Counted from the first letter of the stretch, positions 9,980 to 18,069 are shown. The stretch is DNA of 64,000 nt from Lactobacillus acidophilus (GCF_034298135.1 NZ_CP139575.1:930001-994000), one strand, 5' to 3'. Notes: generated by a model not told the origin, from the letters alone. Numbers and translations are program-made.

Positions 9980-10071
9980 TTATCTCACCCTTTAAGTATC
10001 ATTTCTTTTTAAGATACCATAGATCTAGTATTTTTGATAATGCAAGTATCAATATTTAGTATTTGGTAAAA

Positions 10072-10098
10072 ATAAAAAGCCCTGAAATTTCAAGACTT
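10072..10098 (-). terminator. Terminator after the amino acid permease
   Basis: A short imperfect hairpin (AAGTCTTGAAATTTCAGGGCTT on the minus strand, with G-U pairs) followed by a T-rich run. Strength looks moderate. Confidence 0.5.
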
Positions 10099-10106
10099 CT
10101 TAATCA

Positions 10107-11498
10107 TTAATTATTTTTACTAAATTCATCTTTATGTCTAACTAAATAAACAATTGTAGCCACAATTAATACCAATGCTCCGGTAATTACTGAAATTCTA
10201 GTATCTGGATTAATAAACATAAAGATAACAATTACTAACAGCATTAAAAATGCGAAGTAATTAGAAAATGGATATAACGGCAATTTGAACGGGTGATCTT
10301 TCATCATATCTTGATTATGTCTTCTAAATCTTAACTCAGCCAATAGAATTACAAACCATGGAATCATTCCTGGTAAAACTGATGAACTGAAGACAATCAC
10401 AAATAAATCTGATGCCGAATGATTAAATTGAGATGCAATTATATTTAAAATAAACCCAATAAAAATCCCACCAGAAATCCCCATAATGGCGCGATCAGGC
10501 ACAATTCTCTTAGAAATATGCTTAAATACACTAGGTGCTTCATTATCATGAGACAATTTAAATAGCATTCTACTTGATGAATAAATCCCCGAGTTAGCTC
10601 CTGACAATGCTGCAGTTAATACAACGAAGTTAATAATCGAAGCAGCAGCAGTGATTCCTACCTTAGCAAAGGTAGTTACAAAAGGAGAACCTAAGCTACT
10701 TAACTTATTCCACGGATAAATAGTTACAATCACAAAAATTGCACCAACGTAGAAAATTAAAATTCTCAAAAGAACAGACTTGACACTCTTTACAATTGCT
10801 TTTTGCGGGTTAGCCACCTCGCCTGCCGAAATGCCTAGCAACTCAATTCCTTCATATGAACCAACAATAATTGACATCGAGAAGAAAAAGCCTTTTACTC
10901 CGCCAGTAAAGAAACCGCCATGAGCCCATAAATTGCTAAAACCAATTGGCTTTCCACCGTTGCCTACACCAAAGAAAATTACAATAAAGCCTAGGATGAT
11001 CATTAAAATAATAGTAATTACTTTGATCATAGCAAACCAAAACTCAAGTGATGCATATGCTTTTGCACTAGCCAAATTAGCTAAAAGTAGAAAAGCGATA
11101 ATAATTACACCTGACCATAAAGCACTGATATTAGGCCACCAATATTTCAAATATTCAGTTGCAGCAACCACTTCAGACATTCCTACAACAATATATTCAA
11201 AAACGTTTGCCCACTCCGCCAAATATCCAGCCAATGGATGCACATATTCCGTTGCATAGTCAGCAAAAGAACCTGTACCTGGATTAATGTAAAGCATTTC
11301 CCCTAATGCTCTCATTACGATATATAAAATTAGTCCTACAAACATATAGGCTAAAAGTACGGACGGCCCCGTCCATTTAATAGTCGATGTCGACCCCATA
11401 AATAAACCTACACCGATTGCACCGCCAAGAGAAATCATTTCCATTTGACCTGCAGTCATGCTTCGGCTAAGCTGGGGTACTTTATTCTTTTTTCCCAT
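10107..11498 (-). CDS. Amino acid permease, APC superfamily (AAT family)
   Basis: A 463-residue membrane protein with about twelve hydrophobic helices. The first helix carries the APC signature SLGGAIGVGLFMGS, and the segment GEMLYINPGTGSFADYA is typical of the AAT branch (GABA, aromatic, histidine, D-Ser/D-Ala permeases). It probably imports an amino acid by proton symport. The substrate cannot be read from sequence; adjacent genes give no hint. It is monocistronic, with a terminator on each side. The start ATG at 11498 is preceded by a GAGTT weak ribosome site. Its downstream (upstream in window) neighbour is thyA, not functionally linked. Confidence 0.85.
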   Translation of the reverse strand: MGKKNKVPQLSRSMTAGQMEMISLGGAIGVGLFMGSTSTIKWTGPSVLLAYMFVGLILYIVMRALGEMLYINPGTGSFADYATEYVHPLAGYLAEWANVFEYIVVGMSEVVAATEYLKYWWPNISALWSGVIIIAFLLLANLASAKAYASLEFWFAMIKVITIILMIILGFIVIFFGVGNGGKPIGFSNLWAHGGFFTGGVKGFFFSMSIIVGSYEGIELLGISAGEVANPQKAIVKSVKSVLLRILIFYVGAIFVIVTIYPWNKLSSLGSPFVTTFAKVGITAAASIINFVVLTAALSGANSGIYSSSRMLFKLSHDNEAPSVFKHISKRIVPDRAIMGISGGIFIGFILNIIASQFNHSASDLFVIVFSSSVLPGMIPWFVILLAELRFRRHNQDMMKDHPFKLPLYPFSNYFAFLMLLVIVIFMFINPDTRISVITGALVLIVATIVYLVRHKDEFSKNN

Positions 11499-11605
11499 AA
11501 CTCAACTCCATGTATTATAAATACTCTATCCTTTAGATAATCATCGAAATTAATTTACTTTTGATTTTAGTAGTTTGTCAAGGGAAAATTTATTCACAAC
11601 ATAAT

Positions 11606-11644
11606 AAAAGCGAACTAAGTAAAAATTAACTTAGTTCGCTTTTT
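11606..11644. terminator. Bidirectional-looking hairpin next to the permease
   Basis: AAAAGCGAACTAAGT and its complement, 14-15 bp stem flanked by A and T runs, so it can terminate in either direction. It lies just outside the left repeat of the integrative element, and may originally have been the terminator downstream of tRNA-Ser. Confidence 0.65.
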
Positions 11645-11651
11645 CATGCTT

Positions 11652-11663
11652 AAGGAGTGTACA
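11652..11663 (+). repeat. Candidate attachment site, distal end of the element
   Basis: AAGGAGTGTACA, identical over 12 bases to 15210-15221, which is the 3' end of tRNA-Ser. The element with its integrase lies exactly between the two copies. The core is short, so chance cannot be excluded, but the position at the tRNA end is where tyrosine integrases recombine. Confidence 0.55.
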
Positions 11664-11738
11664 TCATCAACCTTCAAGGTTCTTACTTTGTTTCCTTCGA
11701 AATTAAATAATTGAAATTTTCCATTCGCCTCTCCTTCC

Positions 11739-11753
11739 GTGCGAAAATCGCAC
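11739..11753. promoter_or_regulatory. Palindromic operator-like site (outlier copy)
   Basis: GTGCGAAAATCGCAC, six-base arms with a three-base centre, matching the operator set at 11982-12109. It lies just past the 3' end of the small HTH gene, on the side away from the divergent promoters. Confidence 0.45.
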
Positions 11754-11757
11754 TATT

Positions 11758-11961
11758 TTAAATAAAAAATTTTTCTAAAGGAATACCCAGTTTCTTAGAA
11801 AGGGCTGGAAGTTCTGAGGCTTGAAACTTATAAATACCATGTTCTCTCCGAAAGTACTTATCGGAACTAGCTAGTCCTAGACTTTTCGCCATATCCTCAT
11901 TGCTGAAGCCTCGCTTTAATCGTCTTTCACGAATCAAAGCTAAGTTAATTTCTTTTTTCAT
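11758..11961 (-). CDS. Small HTH regulator (Cro-like)
   Basis: A 67-residue helix-turn-helix protein of XRE/Cro type, little more than the DNA-binding domain. The residues RERRLKRGFSNEDMAKSLGL form helix 1 and the start of the recognition pair; a Ser/Tyr-rich second helix follows. It is transcribed away from the larger XRE regulator at 12125, with a shared control region of TTGCGA-type palindromes between them, the layout of a phage genetic switch. By that analogy this is the Cro-like side, though which protein promotes maintenance is not shown. The ribosome site AGAGGTGAGC precedes the ATG at 11961. It is intact, unlike most of the element. Confidence 0.6.
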   Translation of the reverse strand: MKKEINLALIRERRLKRGFSNEDMAKSLGLASSDKYFRREHGIYKFQASELPALSKKLGIPLEKFFI

Positions 11962-11981
11962 GTGCTCACCTCTTTTGCAAG

Positions 11982-12109
11982 TTGCGATATTCGCAATTCA
12001 TCTTACACGCATTATATTACATTGCTATTTTCGCAATGTAACTACTTTTTTCGCAATTTTTTTAAGTCATAAGTTGCTATTTATGATATATTTATTGCGA
12101 AAAGCGCAA
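11982..12109. promoter_or_regulatory. Divergent control region with repeated palindromic operators
   Basis: Three 15-bp sites of form TTGCGA-N3-TCGCAA: 11982-11996 (perfect arms), 12022-12036 (one mismatch) and 12095-12109 (one mismatch). A half-site TCGCAA occurs at 12051-12056. Spacing is irregular. They lie between the two divergent HTH genes and would overlap both promoters. A fourth copy is at 11739-11753. Confidence 0.65.
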
Positions 12110-12124
12110 TAGAGGTGGAATAAA

Positions 12125-12463
12125 ATGACCAATCAAACTAATTTAGCTCAAAAAATTACCAATTATCGAGAAGCTCAAGATATGACACAAGCTGAATTGG
12201 CAGATAAAAGTGGAATTGAGCGAACCGCTCTTAATAAGATAGAAAAAGGAACTAGAAAAGTATCTAGTGATGAATTAAAAGCTATAGCATTAGCACTCAA
12301 TATTTCTGCTGATACCTTACTGGACTTAAATGGCTCAGAACTAACTTGGGCCGATTTAGGTATGCCTTATGGTGGAGAAATACCGGATGAATTAAAGGAT
12401 ACCTATGCTGATATAGCACGTGGTTACTTCAAACGTCATCCTGAGTATCTAAATAAGAATTAA
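12125..12463 (+). CDS. XRE-family repressor of the element (CI/ImmR-like)
   Basis: A 112-residue protein with an N-terminal XRE helix-turn-helix (residues about 8-62: REAQDMTQAELADKSGIERT and the KIEKGTRKVSSDEL recognition segment). A short acidic C-terminal tail of about 50 residues contains WADLGMPYGGEIPDE, a tail commonly paired with ImmA-type proteases. It lies directly before the immA-like gene (five bases), the ImmR-ImmA arrangement in which the protease inactivates the repressor on induction. Ribosome site AGAGGTGG is close to the start, and the operator at 12095-12109 lies just upstream, consistent with autoregulation. The gene is intact. Confidence 0.72.
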   Translation: MTNQTNLAQKITNYREAQDMTQAELADKSGIERTALNKIEKGTRKVSSDELKAIALALNISADTLLDLNGSELTWADLGMPYGGEIPDELKDTYADIARGYFKRHPEYLNKN

Positions 12464-12468
12464 AAAGT

Positions 12469-12945
12469 ATGATTAGATCTTTTGATGAACTTAGCATAGA
12501 AAATAAAGAAAATTATGACAGGCTTATAAAGTATCTAATGAATGCTGTAATGTTCGATTACAAAATAGGTGTTGAATTTTCTAATCGCCTTCCTCCTTTT
12601 GCACCACCTCTTAGTTATAATCGCGTAGGCAGATTAATCATCATGAACTCTCGCTGGCCATATCCAACCGAAATACCTTTTCAATTAGCTCATGAAATTG
12701 CGCACGTCTCAAACGAAAACCAACATACTACAATCTAAACGATAAAACTGTAAATCGTGGCGAAGCTAATGCAAACATTTTTGCTATAAATCTGCTATAT
12801 AAATTTTGCTATAAATCTGCTATATAAATAATGTGAAGAAAACGACTACCATTTTGACAACTTCTATAAATTTGCAAAAGCTTTCTGTATTCCTAAAAAG
12901 CTCTATTACTTATTTAACGATGGGAGTATAGTCCAAAGCCAATGA
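12469..12945 (+). pseudogene. ImmA/IrrE-type metallopeptidase, broken
   Basis: Remnant of an ImmA-like anti-repressor protease. The zinc motif HEIAH is present at about residue 76. The first open frame ends after 89 codons (TAA at 12736). Adding one base at CATACTAC (about 12726) continues as YYNLNDKTVNRGEANANIFA, the family's normal follow-on with the third zinc-site region. Next is a 25-bp tandem duplication (12779-12828) that shifts frame again. After it, a third frame reads CEENDYHFDNFYKFAKAFC and runs to a TGA at 12943-12945. Even without the duplication a TAA remains at the junction. At least two lesions mean the gene is dead rather than misread, so the repressor probably cannot be induced by this route. 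Confidence 0.8.
12779..12828 (+). repeat. 25-bp perfect tandem duplication inside immA
   Basis: Two adjacent exact copies of a 25-base unit beginning TTTTGCTATAAATCTGC (12779-12803 and 12804-12828). As 25 is not a multiple of three, it shifts the reading frame. Confidence 0.9.
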
Positions 12946-12991
12946 CTATAAACTTATGACAATTAGTTTCTACTTTGGAGGATTTAGATAA

Positions 12992-13645
12992 GTGTTTACG
13001 TATTTATTAATTACGATTTTCGGGATTGGCTTGCTCATTTGGGCTTTTTGGTATGACAAAAACATGTTCAAACCGGAGAAAAAGAAAAACGGAAAAATGA
13101 CCAAGCCATTACATACCAGATGGTATTTTTGGGTTTTAGTCGTTTTTAGTATAGTTGGTGGTATAGGCAATATGCTGGGATTAGGTGCCGATGATGACGA
13201 CAGTGATAATAATTCCGCACAAACTGTACAAACATCTAAAAAGGCTAAACAATCTAAAGCCGAAAATCATAGTAAGGCCAAAAAGAGTGGAACAAAGAAA
13301 AGCAAAGAGATTTCTGATGAAGAAAAAGAAGCTGCTACTCTTCTACTCTTGAGAAAAAACTTTAAAGGCAAAGCTAAAGTTTGGTATGACTCAGACAATA
13401 AAGCTTTTATGATTCAACCAACTGGCACAGAATTTAAGGAAGAATTACTAGACATAATAGCAACTCAAGACACAAGTGATTGGAAAGACCTCACCGATTC
13501 AATGGATAGCCTTTCAAGATCTTTGTATAAGAACTTGCAATTAGCTGATTTTGTTTCAATTGTTAATCCAGATAATCCAGATAAGGTGCTATATTCTTCA
13601 CTTAACGGACACAGCGAATATGATTTCTTGAAGGATGATGAATAA
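12992..13645 (+). CDS. Membrane-anchored element protein of unknown function
   Basis: A 217-residue protein I do not recognise by name. Two hydrophobic helices lie near the N-terminus (about residues 3-20 and 45-65). A low-complexity Lys/Ser/Asp linker (about 68-110) follows, then a soluble domain of about 100 residues rich in acidic and aromatic positions (KAKVWYDSDNKAFMIQPTGT). The start is GTG at 12992 with GGAGG ten bases upstream. Similar two-helix proteins sit between regulators and integrase in lactobacillal prophages, where some act in superinfection exclusion; that role here is only an analogy. The stop is followed two bases later by the next gene, so the two are co-translated. Confidence 0.6.
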   Translation: MFTYLLITIFGIGLLIWAFWYDKNMFKPEKKKNGKMTKPLHTRWYFWVLVVFSIVGGIGNMLGLGADDDDSDNNSAQTVQTSKKAKQSKAENHSKAKKSGTKKSKEISDEEKEAATLLLLRKNFKGKAKVWYDSDNKAFMIQPTGTEFKEELLDIIATQDTSDWKDLTDSMDSLSRSLYKNLQLADFVSIVNPDNPDKVLYSSLNGHSEYDFLKDDE

Positions 13646-13647
13646 AA

Positions 13648-13848
13648 ATGGGACCAATGAGAACTTTAACAGTTGCGATTGATTGGATTCTAATAATTTT
13701 ATTTGTAATTTCAATCATCTTACTAATTTATGCACTCGTTAAGAAAAATAAAAAGATGGCTAAATATGCTGGTATTGCAGCAGCAATTATATTTATTTTG
13801 CTATTTATAGCGATGAGATTTGCTTTAACAGTAAAACCTGGTCAATAA
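13648..13848 (+). CDS. Small two-helix membrane protein
   Basis: A 66-residue protein made almost entirely of two hydrophobic helices (about residues 10-31 and 38-58) joined by a KKNKKMAK basic turn, which would face the cytoplasm. It has no recognised family. It lies two bases after the larger membrane protein and before a hairpin terminator, so the two form a small operon in the element. A partner role to the upstream protein is plausible but not shown. Confidence 0.55.
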   Translation: MGPMRTLTVAIDWILIILFVISIILLIYALVKKNKKMAKYAGIAAAIIFILLFIAMRFALTVKPGQ

Positions 13849-13851
13849 AAA

Positions 13852-13882
13852 TAAGCCTGCCGCCTTAACAGGTAGCGGGCTT
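13852..13882 (+). terminator. Hairpin after the two-gene membrane operon
   Basis: AAGCCTGCCGCC-TTAACA-GGTAGCGGGCTT, imperfect stem with small bulges, followed by TTAATTTAT. A moderate terminator. Confidence 0.5.
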
Positions 13883-13936
13883 AATTTATAAGGTTAAAAA
13901 GAACATTAGTTTCTTATAAAAATTGAGGTGAAAAAC

Positions 13937-15018
13937 ATGGCACAGCTTTATAAACGTGATAAAACGTGTAGTGTGTAAGTATCGTGGTATGATGTACACG
14001 GTAAGCGTCATTACAAAACTAAAGGCGGCTTTAAGACTAAAACACAAGCCAACAAATGGGGCAATAAATGGAAGTTGCAAAAGATCAGCAACAAATTTCA
14101 GATGCTAACCCCGTTTTTGCTGACTATTTTAAAAGCTGGTATGGGACTTATAAAATACCAGGTAAATCCAGAACAACTGTAGTAAGGTACGAAACAATCT
14201 ATAAAAAGCTAAACGCGTACTACGGTAAGGCTAAATTAGCAAAAGTTACGCGTAAGTCTTATCAAATATTCATGAACGAATACGGTAAGAAGCACGCGAA
14301 GGATACTGTCTATAAAACAAATGGTTCTATCCGCTCTTGTGTGCGTGATGGTGTTGCAGATGGCATTATTCAGAAAGATTTTACTCAAAAAATAAATTTA
14401 ACATGGAATTCGGAGCGCACACGAAAGATTGATTATCTTAATTATGAAGAAATACAATCACTTAAAAACTCCTTGCTACACAATATAAAGCACACTTACA
14501 TAAGTAGATATATGATACTAACAGCATTATACACAGGGATGCGACCAGGCGAAATTGCCGTCTTGACCTGGTCAGACATTGACTTTAAAAATCAAACAAT
14601 AAATATTAACAAGTCTTACAATCATGACAAAGGTAGAGTTGATAATTATGATAGCAGTGAAATAGATAAATCTACTAAAAATACAAATTCCGTGAGAATT
14701 ATTAAAGTTGATAAAAAATTCTTGGACATTCTTAGTCAATTAAAACAAAATGACCACGAAAAAATTTTTATTGGTAAAGATGGAACGATTCCCACTTCCA
14801 ATGCTGTAAATAAAGTTTGGAGAAAACAATTGGAAAAGCTGAATATTGATAAGCCTAGCTTTCACTTTCATTCCGTAAGACACACGCACGTTGCTCTTCT
14901 ACCCTTCAAGGGTGTTCCACTTTACGCAATTTCTAAACGTCTAGGACACGCCAATATGTCCACGACTGCTAAAAAATATGCTTATATGCTCGATGAGCTT
15001 AAACAACAAGTCAGATGA
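13937..15018 (+). pseudogene. Tyrosine-family integrase, N-terminus broken
   Basis: Phage-type tyrosine recombinase. The natural start is ATG at 13937 (MAQLYKRDKTCSV), after GAGGTG. Codon 14 is TAA. The same frame continues as a recognisable arm-binding domain (VSWYDVHGKRHYKTKGGF), then a missing base at about 14066 moves the rest into the next frame. From 14068 the remaining 316 residues are intact: core-binding domain, then catalytic Arg in GMRPGE, HSVRH (His-x-x-Arg), LGH and the Tyr of KKYAYM. A truncated protein from the ATG at 14068 would keep catalysis but lose the arm-binding domain needed for directed integration and excision. The element is therefore probably locked in place. The gene adjoins the tRNA-Ser target. 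Confidence 0.85.
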
Positions 15019-15050
15019 CAAAATTACAGAAATACTTGATAATTTATAGT

Positions 15051-15095
15051 AAAAAAAGACCGTAACTATGAAAAAAATATAGTTACGGTCTTTTT
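15051..15095 (+). terminator. Terminator after the integrase
   Basis: AAAAAGACCGTAACTAT paired with its complement across a short A-rich loop, then a T run. It is nearly symmetrical and could work both ways. Confidence 0.75.
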
Positions 15096-15209
15096 AGGAA
15101 AACGTCAGCGGTTAACTTAATTATGCATAATTTTTGAGTCATTGGCTAACATTTGGCTAACATGAGCAAGTTAAAAGCTTGATACCATGCGGCTTCTAGT
15201 TGGGTAAAA

Positions 15210-15221
15210 AAGGAGTGTACA
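15210..15221 (+). repeat. Candidate attachment site, tRNA-proximal end of the element
   Basis: AAGGAGTGTACA, identical to 11652-11663. It covers the last acceptor-stem bases and discriminator of tRNA-Ser on the minus strand. Confidence 0.55.
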
Positions 15222-15299
15222 GGATTTGAACCTGCGCGCCAAGGAAAACTTGGTTCGCCGGATTTCGAGTCCGGTGCATTACCACTCTGCCAACACTCC
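15211..15299 (-). tRNA. tRNA-Ser (anticodon CGA)
   Basis: Read on the minus strand this folds as a class II tRNA: acceptor GGAGTGT/ACACTCC, D arm with GGCAGAGTGGTAATGC, anticodon stem CCGGA/TCCGG with loop CTCGAAA (anticodon CGA), a long variable arm (CGAACCAAGTTTTCCTTGGCG) as in serine tRNAs, and T arm GGTTCAAATCC. CCA is not encoded. The base after the acceptor stem is T, whereas serine tRNAs usually have G as discriminator; both repeat copies carry the same base, so integration did not create it. The gene is the integration target of the element to its left. Confidence 0.93.
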
Positions 15300-15433
15300 A
15301 TAACGCTAATATTATAACCTATTATAAAAAATAGTCCAAAATAAATTTATTCTAGGATGAAAATTTTTAATATGGCTGTTAAAATTAGATCAGTTTCTTA
15401 ATTCACATAGAGTTTGATAGAAAAGAGAAAAAT

Positions 15434-16411
15434 ATGTGTACATCAATTATATTCAGTCCCAAAGATCATTACTTTGGTCGTAACCTTGATTTAGAAATTA
15501 CTTTTGGTCAACAAGTTGTTATTACGCCACGCAATTACACTTTTAAATTCCGTAAGATGCCCAGTTTAAAAAAGCACTATGCAATGATTGGTATCTCATT
15601 AGATATGGATGATTATCCCCTATATTTCGACGCTACAAATGAAAAAGGTTTAGGTATGGCCGGACTCAACTATCCAGGAAATGCTACATATTATGAAGAA
15701 AAAGAAAATAAAGATAATATTGCTTCCTTTGAATTCATCCCTTGGATTTTAGGACAGTGTAGCACTATTAGCGAAGTAAAGGATTTACTTAGCAGAATCA
15801 ACATCGCCGATTTAAATTTCAGCGAAAAAATGCAAACCTCCTCTCTTCACTGGCTTATTGCAGATAAAACAGGTACATCATTAGTTGTTGAAACAGACAA
15901 AGATGGAATGCATATTTATGATAATCCAGTTGGCTGCTTAACTAATAATCCACAATTTCCAAAGCAATTATTCAATTTAAATAACTATGCTGACGTATCT
16001 CCAAAAATGCCTAAAAATAACTTCTCAGATAAAGTAAATATGGCTGGCTACAGCCGTGGATTAGGGTCTCACAACTTACCAGGTGGAATGGATTCTGAAT
16101 CACGTTTTGTCAGAGTAGCTTTCAATAAATTTAATGCTCCAATTGCTGAAACCGAAGAAGAAAATATTGATACTTACTTCCACATTTTACATTCGGTTGA
16201 ACAACAAAAGGGACTGGATGAAGTTGGTCCAAACTCATTTGAATATACAATTTATTCTGATGGAACTAACTTAGACAAAGGTATTTTCTACTACACCACT
16301 TATTCAAACAAACAAATTAACGTTGTTGATATGAATAAAGAAGATCTAGATAGCAGCAATTTGATCACTTATGATATGCTTGATAAAACTAAATTTAACC
16401 ATCAAAACTAA
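15434..16411 (+). CDS. bsh: Bile salt hydrolase / choloylglycine hydrolase family
   Basis: A 325-residue Ntn-hydrolase of the choloylglycine hydrolase/penicillin V acylase family. The nucleophile is Cys2, exposed after removal of the initiator Met. The family residues are visible: Arg16 and Asp19 in GRNLDLE, the Asn in GLNYPGN, Asn in CLTNNP and Arg in ESRFVR. It hydrolyses the amide of glycine- or taurine-conjugated bile acids in the cytoplasm and helps gut survival. Host-adapted lactobacilli often carry several paralogues with different preference, and the preference of this one cannot be read off. No bile transporter is adjacent. It is monocistronic, with its own terminator. Penicillin V acylase activity is the alternative. 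Confidence 0.9.
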   Translation: MCTSIIFSPKDHYFGRNLDLEITFGQQVVITPRNYTFKFRKMPSLKKHYAMIGISLDMDDYPLYFDATNEKGLGMAGLNYPGNATYYEEKENKDNIASFEFIPWILGQCSTISEVKDLLSRINIADLNFSEKMQTSSLHWLIADKTGTSLVVETDKDGMHIYDNPVGCLTNNPQFPKQLFNLNNYADVSPKMPKNNFSDKVNMAGYSRGLGSHNLPGGMDSESRFVRVAFNKFNAPIAETEEENIDTYFHILHSVEQQKGLDEVGPNSFEYTIYSDGTNLDKGIFYYTTYSNKQINVVDMNKEDLDSSNLITYDMLDKTKFNHQN

Positions 16412-16419
16412 AACAATTC

Positions 16420-16460
16420 AAAAATAATGTTAATTTTATTTAAAAATTAACATTATTTTT
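16420..16460 (+). terminator. Terminator after bsh
   Basis: AAAAATAATGTTAATTTT and complement, an 18-bp AT-rich stem ending in a T run. Confidence 0.7.
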
Positions 16461-16515
16461 ATTTTTCCAGTTAAAATAGATTTAATCAAAAAAGTAATGG
16501 GGATATTGCGTCTAA

Positions 16516-17091
16516 ATGAATAGTTGTATTGTAGCGTTAATTTCAACGTCAATTTTATTGTTACTCATTTTTAATATTAAAACCTCACGTCGCTTCAATC
16601 TTTTTGATCATTGGTTGCATCATCAACTAGTCAGAAAAAGTACAGGTTATAGCTGGCAAATTATTGCTTTTATTAACGATCCTAAACTAATGGTCGTTTG
16701 GGACGTGCTTTTAGCTGGACTTTTATTAAATCAGGAACGTGAATTGACGGCACTTTGGGTATTAGGTACTTTAGGCTTTGCCGATATTTCAGGTATCATT
16801 TTAAAAAGGACGATTCGTCGCAAGCGACCAATTTTACATTCAGATATGGAAGAAGGCTATAGTTTTCCAAGTGGTCACGTACTTGGTGCAACCACAATGG
16901 GATTGATTCTTCTTCAATTATTTGCCAAAGATCTAGGAATGGGTTTCATAATTTCAATCGTGGCAATTTGGATTATGGTGATTATTTCGCGCTTAAGTTT
17001 AAAAGCACATTATCCTTCAGATGTTATTGGTGCTACTAGTTTAGCGATAATTTGTTTTAGTATTTCTCAACAATTATTTTTAGCAATTTAA
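16516..17091 (+). CDS. PAP2-family membrane phosphatase
   Basis: A 191-residue integral membrane protein with about five helices. The three PAP2 motifs are all present: KRTIRRKRP (motif 1), PSGH (motif 2) and SRLSLKAHYPSD (motif 3, with catalytic His and Asp). These enzymes remove phosphate from lipid phosphates, such as undecaprenyl pyrophosphate in cell-wall recycling or phosphatidic acid. The specific substrate is not deducible here. The active site would face outward. It stands alone between two terminators. Confidence 0.85.
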   Translation: MNSCIVALISTSILLLLIFNIKTSRRFNLFDHWLHHQLVRKSTGYSWQIIAFINDPKLMVVWDVLLAGLLLNQERELTALWVLGTLGFADISGIILKRTIRRKRPILHSDMEEGYSFPSGHVLGATTMGLILLQLFAKDLGMGFIISIVAIWIMVIISRLSLKAHYPSDVIGATSLAIICFSISQQLFLAI

Positions 17092-17137
17092 AAAGCGTAA
17101 TATCGACAATAATTTTTTATCGGTATTACGCTTTTTT
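17090..17137. terminator. Bidirectional terminator between PAP2 and degV genes
   Basis: AAAAAGCGTAATA(T/C)CGA paired across an AT loop and flanked by A and T runs; serves both converging genes. Confidence 0.75.
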
Positions 17138-17141
17138 CATT

Positions 17142-17975
17142 TTATTCATGGAAGCCGACCATAATTCCACCCTCTTCAGCATAAAAGCTGCAAAGGCCCC
17201 TCATCGGTCTAATAGTAATTTTAGCATCTGGATATTCTGCCAAAATCTTTTCTTTAATTGCCATTGCATCTTTTTCATTTTTACAATGATCAATGATTAC
17301 TTCACCACCATGATAGCTATCTTTTTTCATGTATCTAATTATTTCGCGAACTGCTTTTTTCATTCCATGTGCCTTAGCAAGTGGTTCCAATTTTCCTTCT
17401 TTACTTGCTGTTCCAATTAGGTCTATTTTTAAAAAGCCAGTAATTTTTGCCACAGCTGATGGAACACGACCATTTAAAGACAAATTATGTAAAGATTGTA
17501 ATACAAATAATAAATGTGTATGTACTCTATATTCAGCAATTGCCGCTTCTAAATCAACAAAACGAATTTCATCTTTTAACATCTTTTCAATTCCATGAAC
17601 CACAATCGCGATTTCTGGACCAGCGCTTCTTGAATCAACCACAATAATTTTACTATTAGGGTATTTTTCTTGATATATTGCCTTAGCTTGTAGTGCTGAA
17701 GAAAAAGTTCCGCTCATGCTACTAGTCATAGTAATAATGATCGCTTTTTCGCTTCCTTTTAATGCATCAAGCCAGGCCTGAATACTAGGACAAGTCGTTT
17801 TGCCGGCTACATTATTTTGATTCATATTATCCAAAAATTCACGTATATTTAAGTTTGGATTATCAATATAGTCATGACCACCGAATGAAATTGTTAATGG
17901 TACTACTTCTATGTTACGTTCAGGATCATCTGTCATATTTGAACTTGAATCTACAATTATTTTAATATTTTCCAT
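17142..17975 (-). CDS. DegV family fatty-acid-binding protein (FakB-like)
   Basis: A 277-residue DegV protein. The N-terminal motif IIVDSSSNMTDD and the block MTSSMSGTFSSA form the ligand pocket that holds the fatty-acid carboxylate; DSRSAGPEI follows. DegV proteins act as FakB, presenting exogenous fatty acids to the FakA kinase to make acyl-phosphate for phospholipid synthesis. No fakA is in the window. The C-terminal domain (about residues 170-277) has the usual length. Which acyl chain it prefers cannot be told. Confidence 0.87.
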   Translation of the reverse strand: MENIKIIVDSSSNMTDDPERNIEVVPLTISFGGHDYIDNPNLNIREFLDNMNQNNVAGKTTCPSIQAWLDALKGSEKAIIITMTSSMSGTFSSALQAKAIYQEKYPNSKIIVVDSRSAGPEIAIVVHGIEKMLKDEIRFVDLEAAIAEYRVHTHLLFVLQSLHNLSLNGRVPSAVAKITGFLKIDLIGTASKEGKLEPLAKAHGMKKAVREIIRYMKKDSYHGGEVIIDHCKNEKDAMAIKEKILAEYPDAKITIRPMRGLCSFYAEEGGIMVGFHE

Positions 17976-18069
17976 ATTTTTATAGTCCTTAATTTTTACT
18001 AGTTACGTTATACATATATTATAGCTCTTTGATATAGCATTTTTTACTGTGCTTTACTATTTTTTAAAA

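Noticed and set aside
11900..12112. 70-codon plus-strand frame across the operator region of the element
   Set aside because: It runs antisense to the small HTH gene and through the palindromic operators with no ribosome site.
12779..12828. Start of a CRISPR array or phage repeat
   Set aside because: Two units only with no spacer between them; a simple tandem duplication in a coding sequence.
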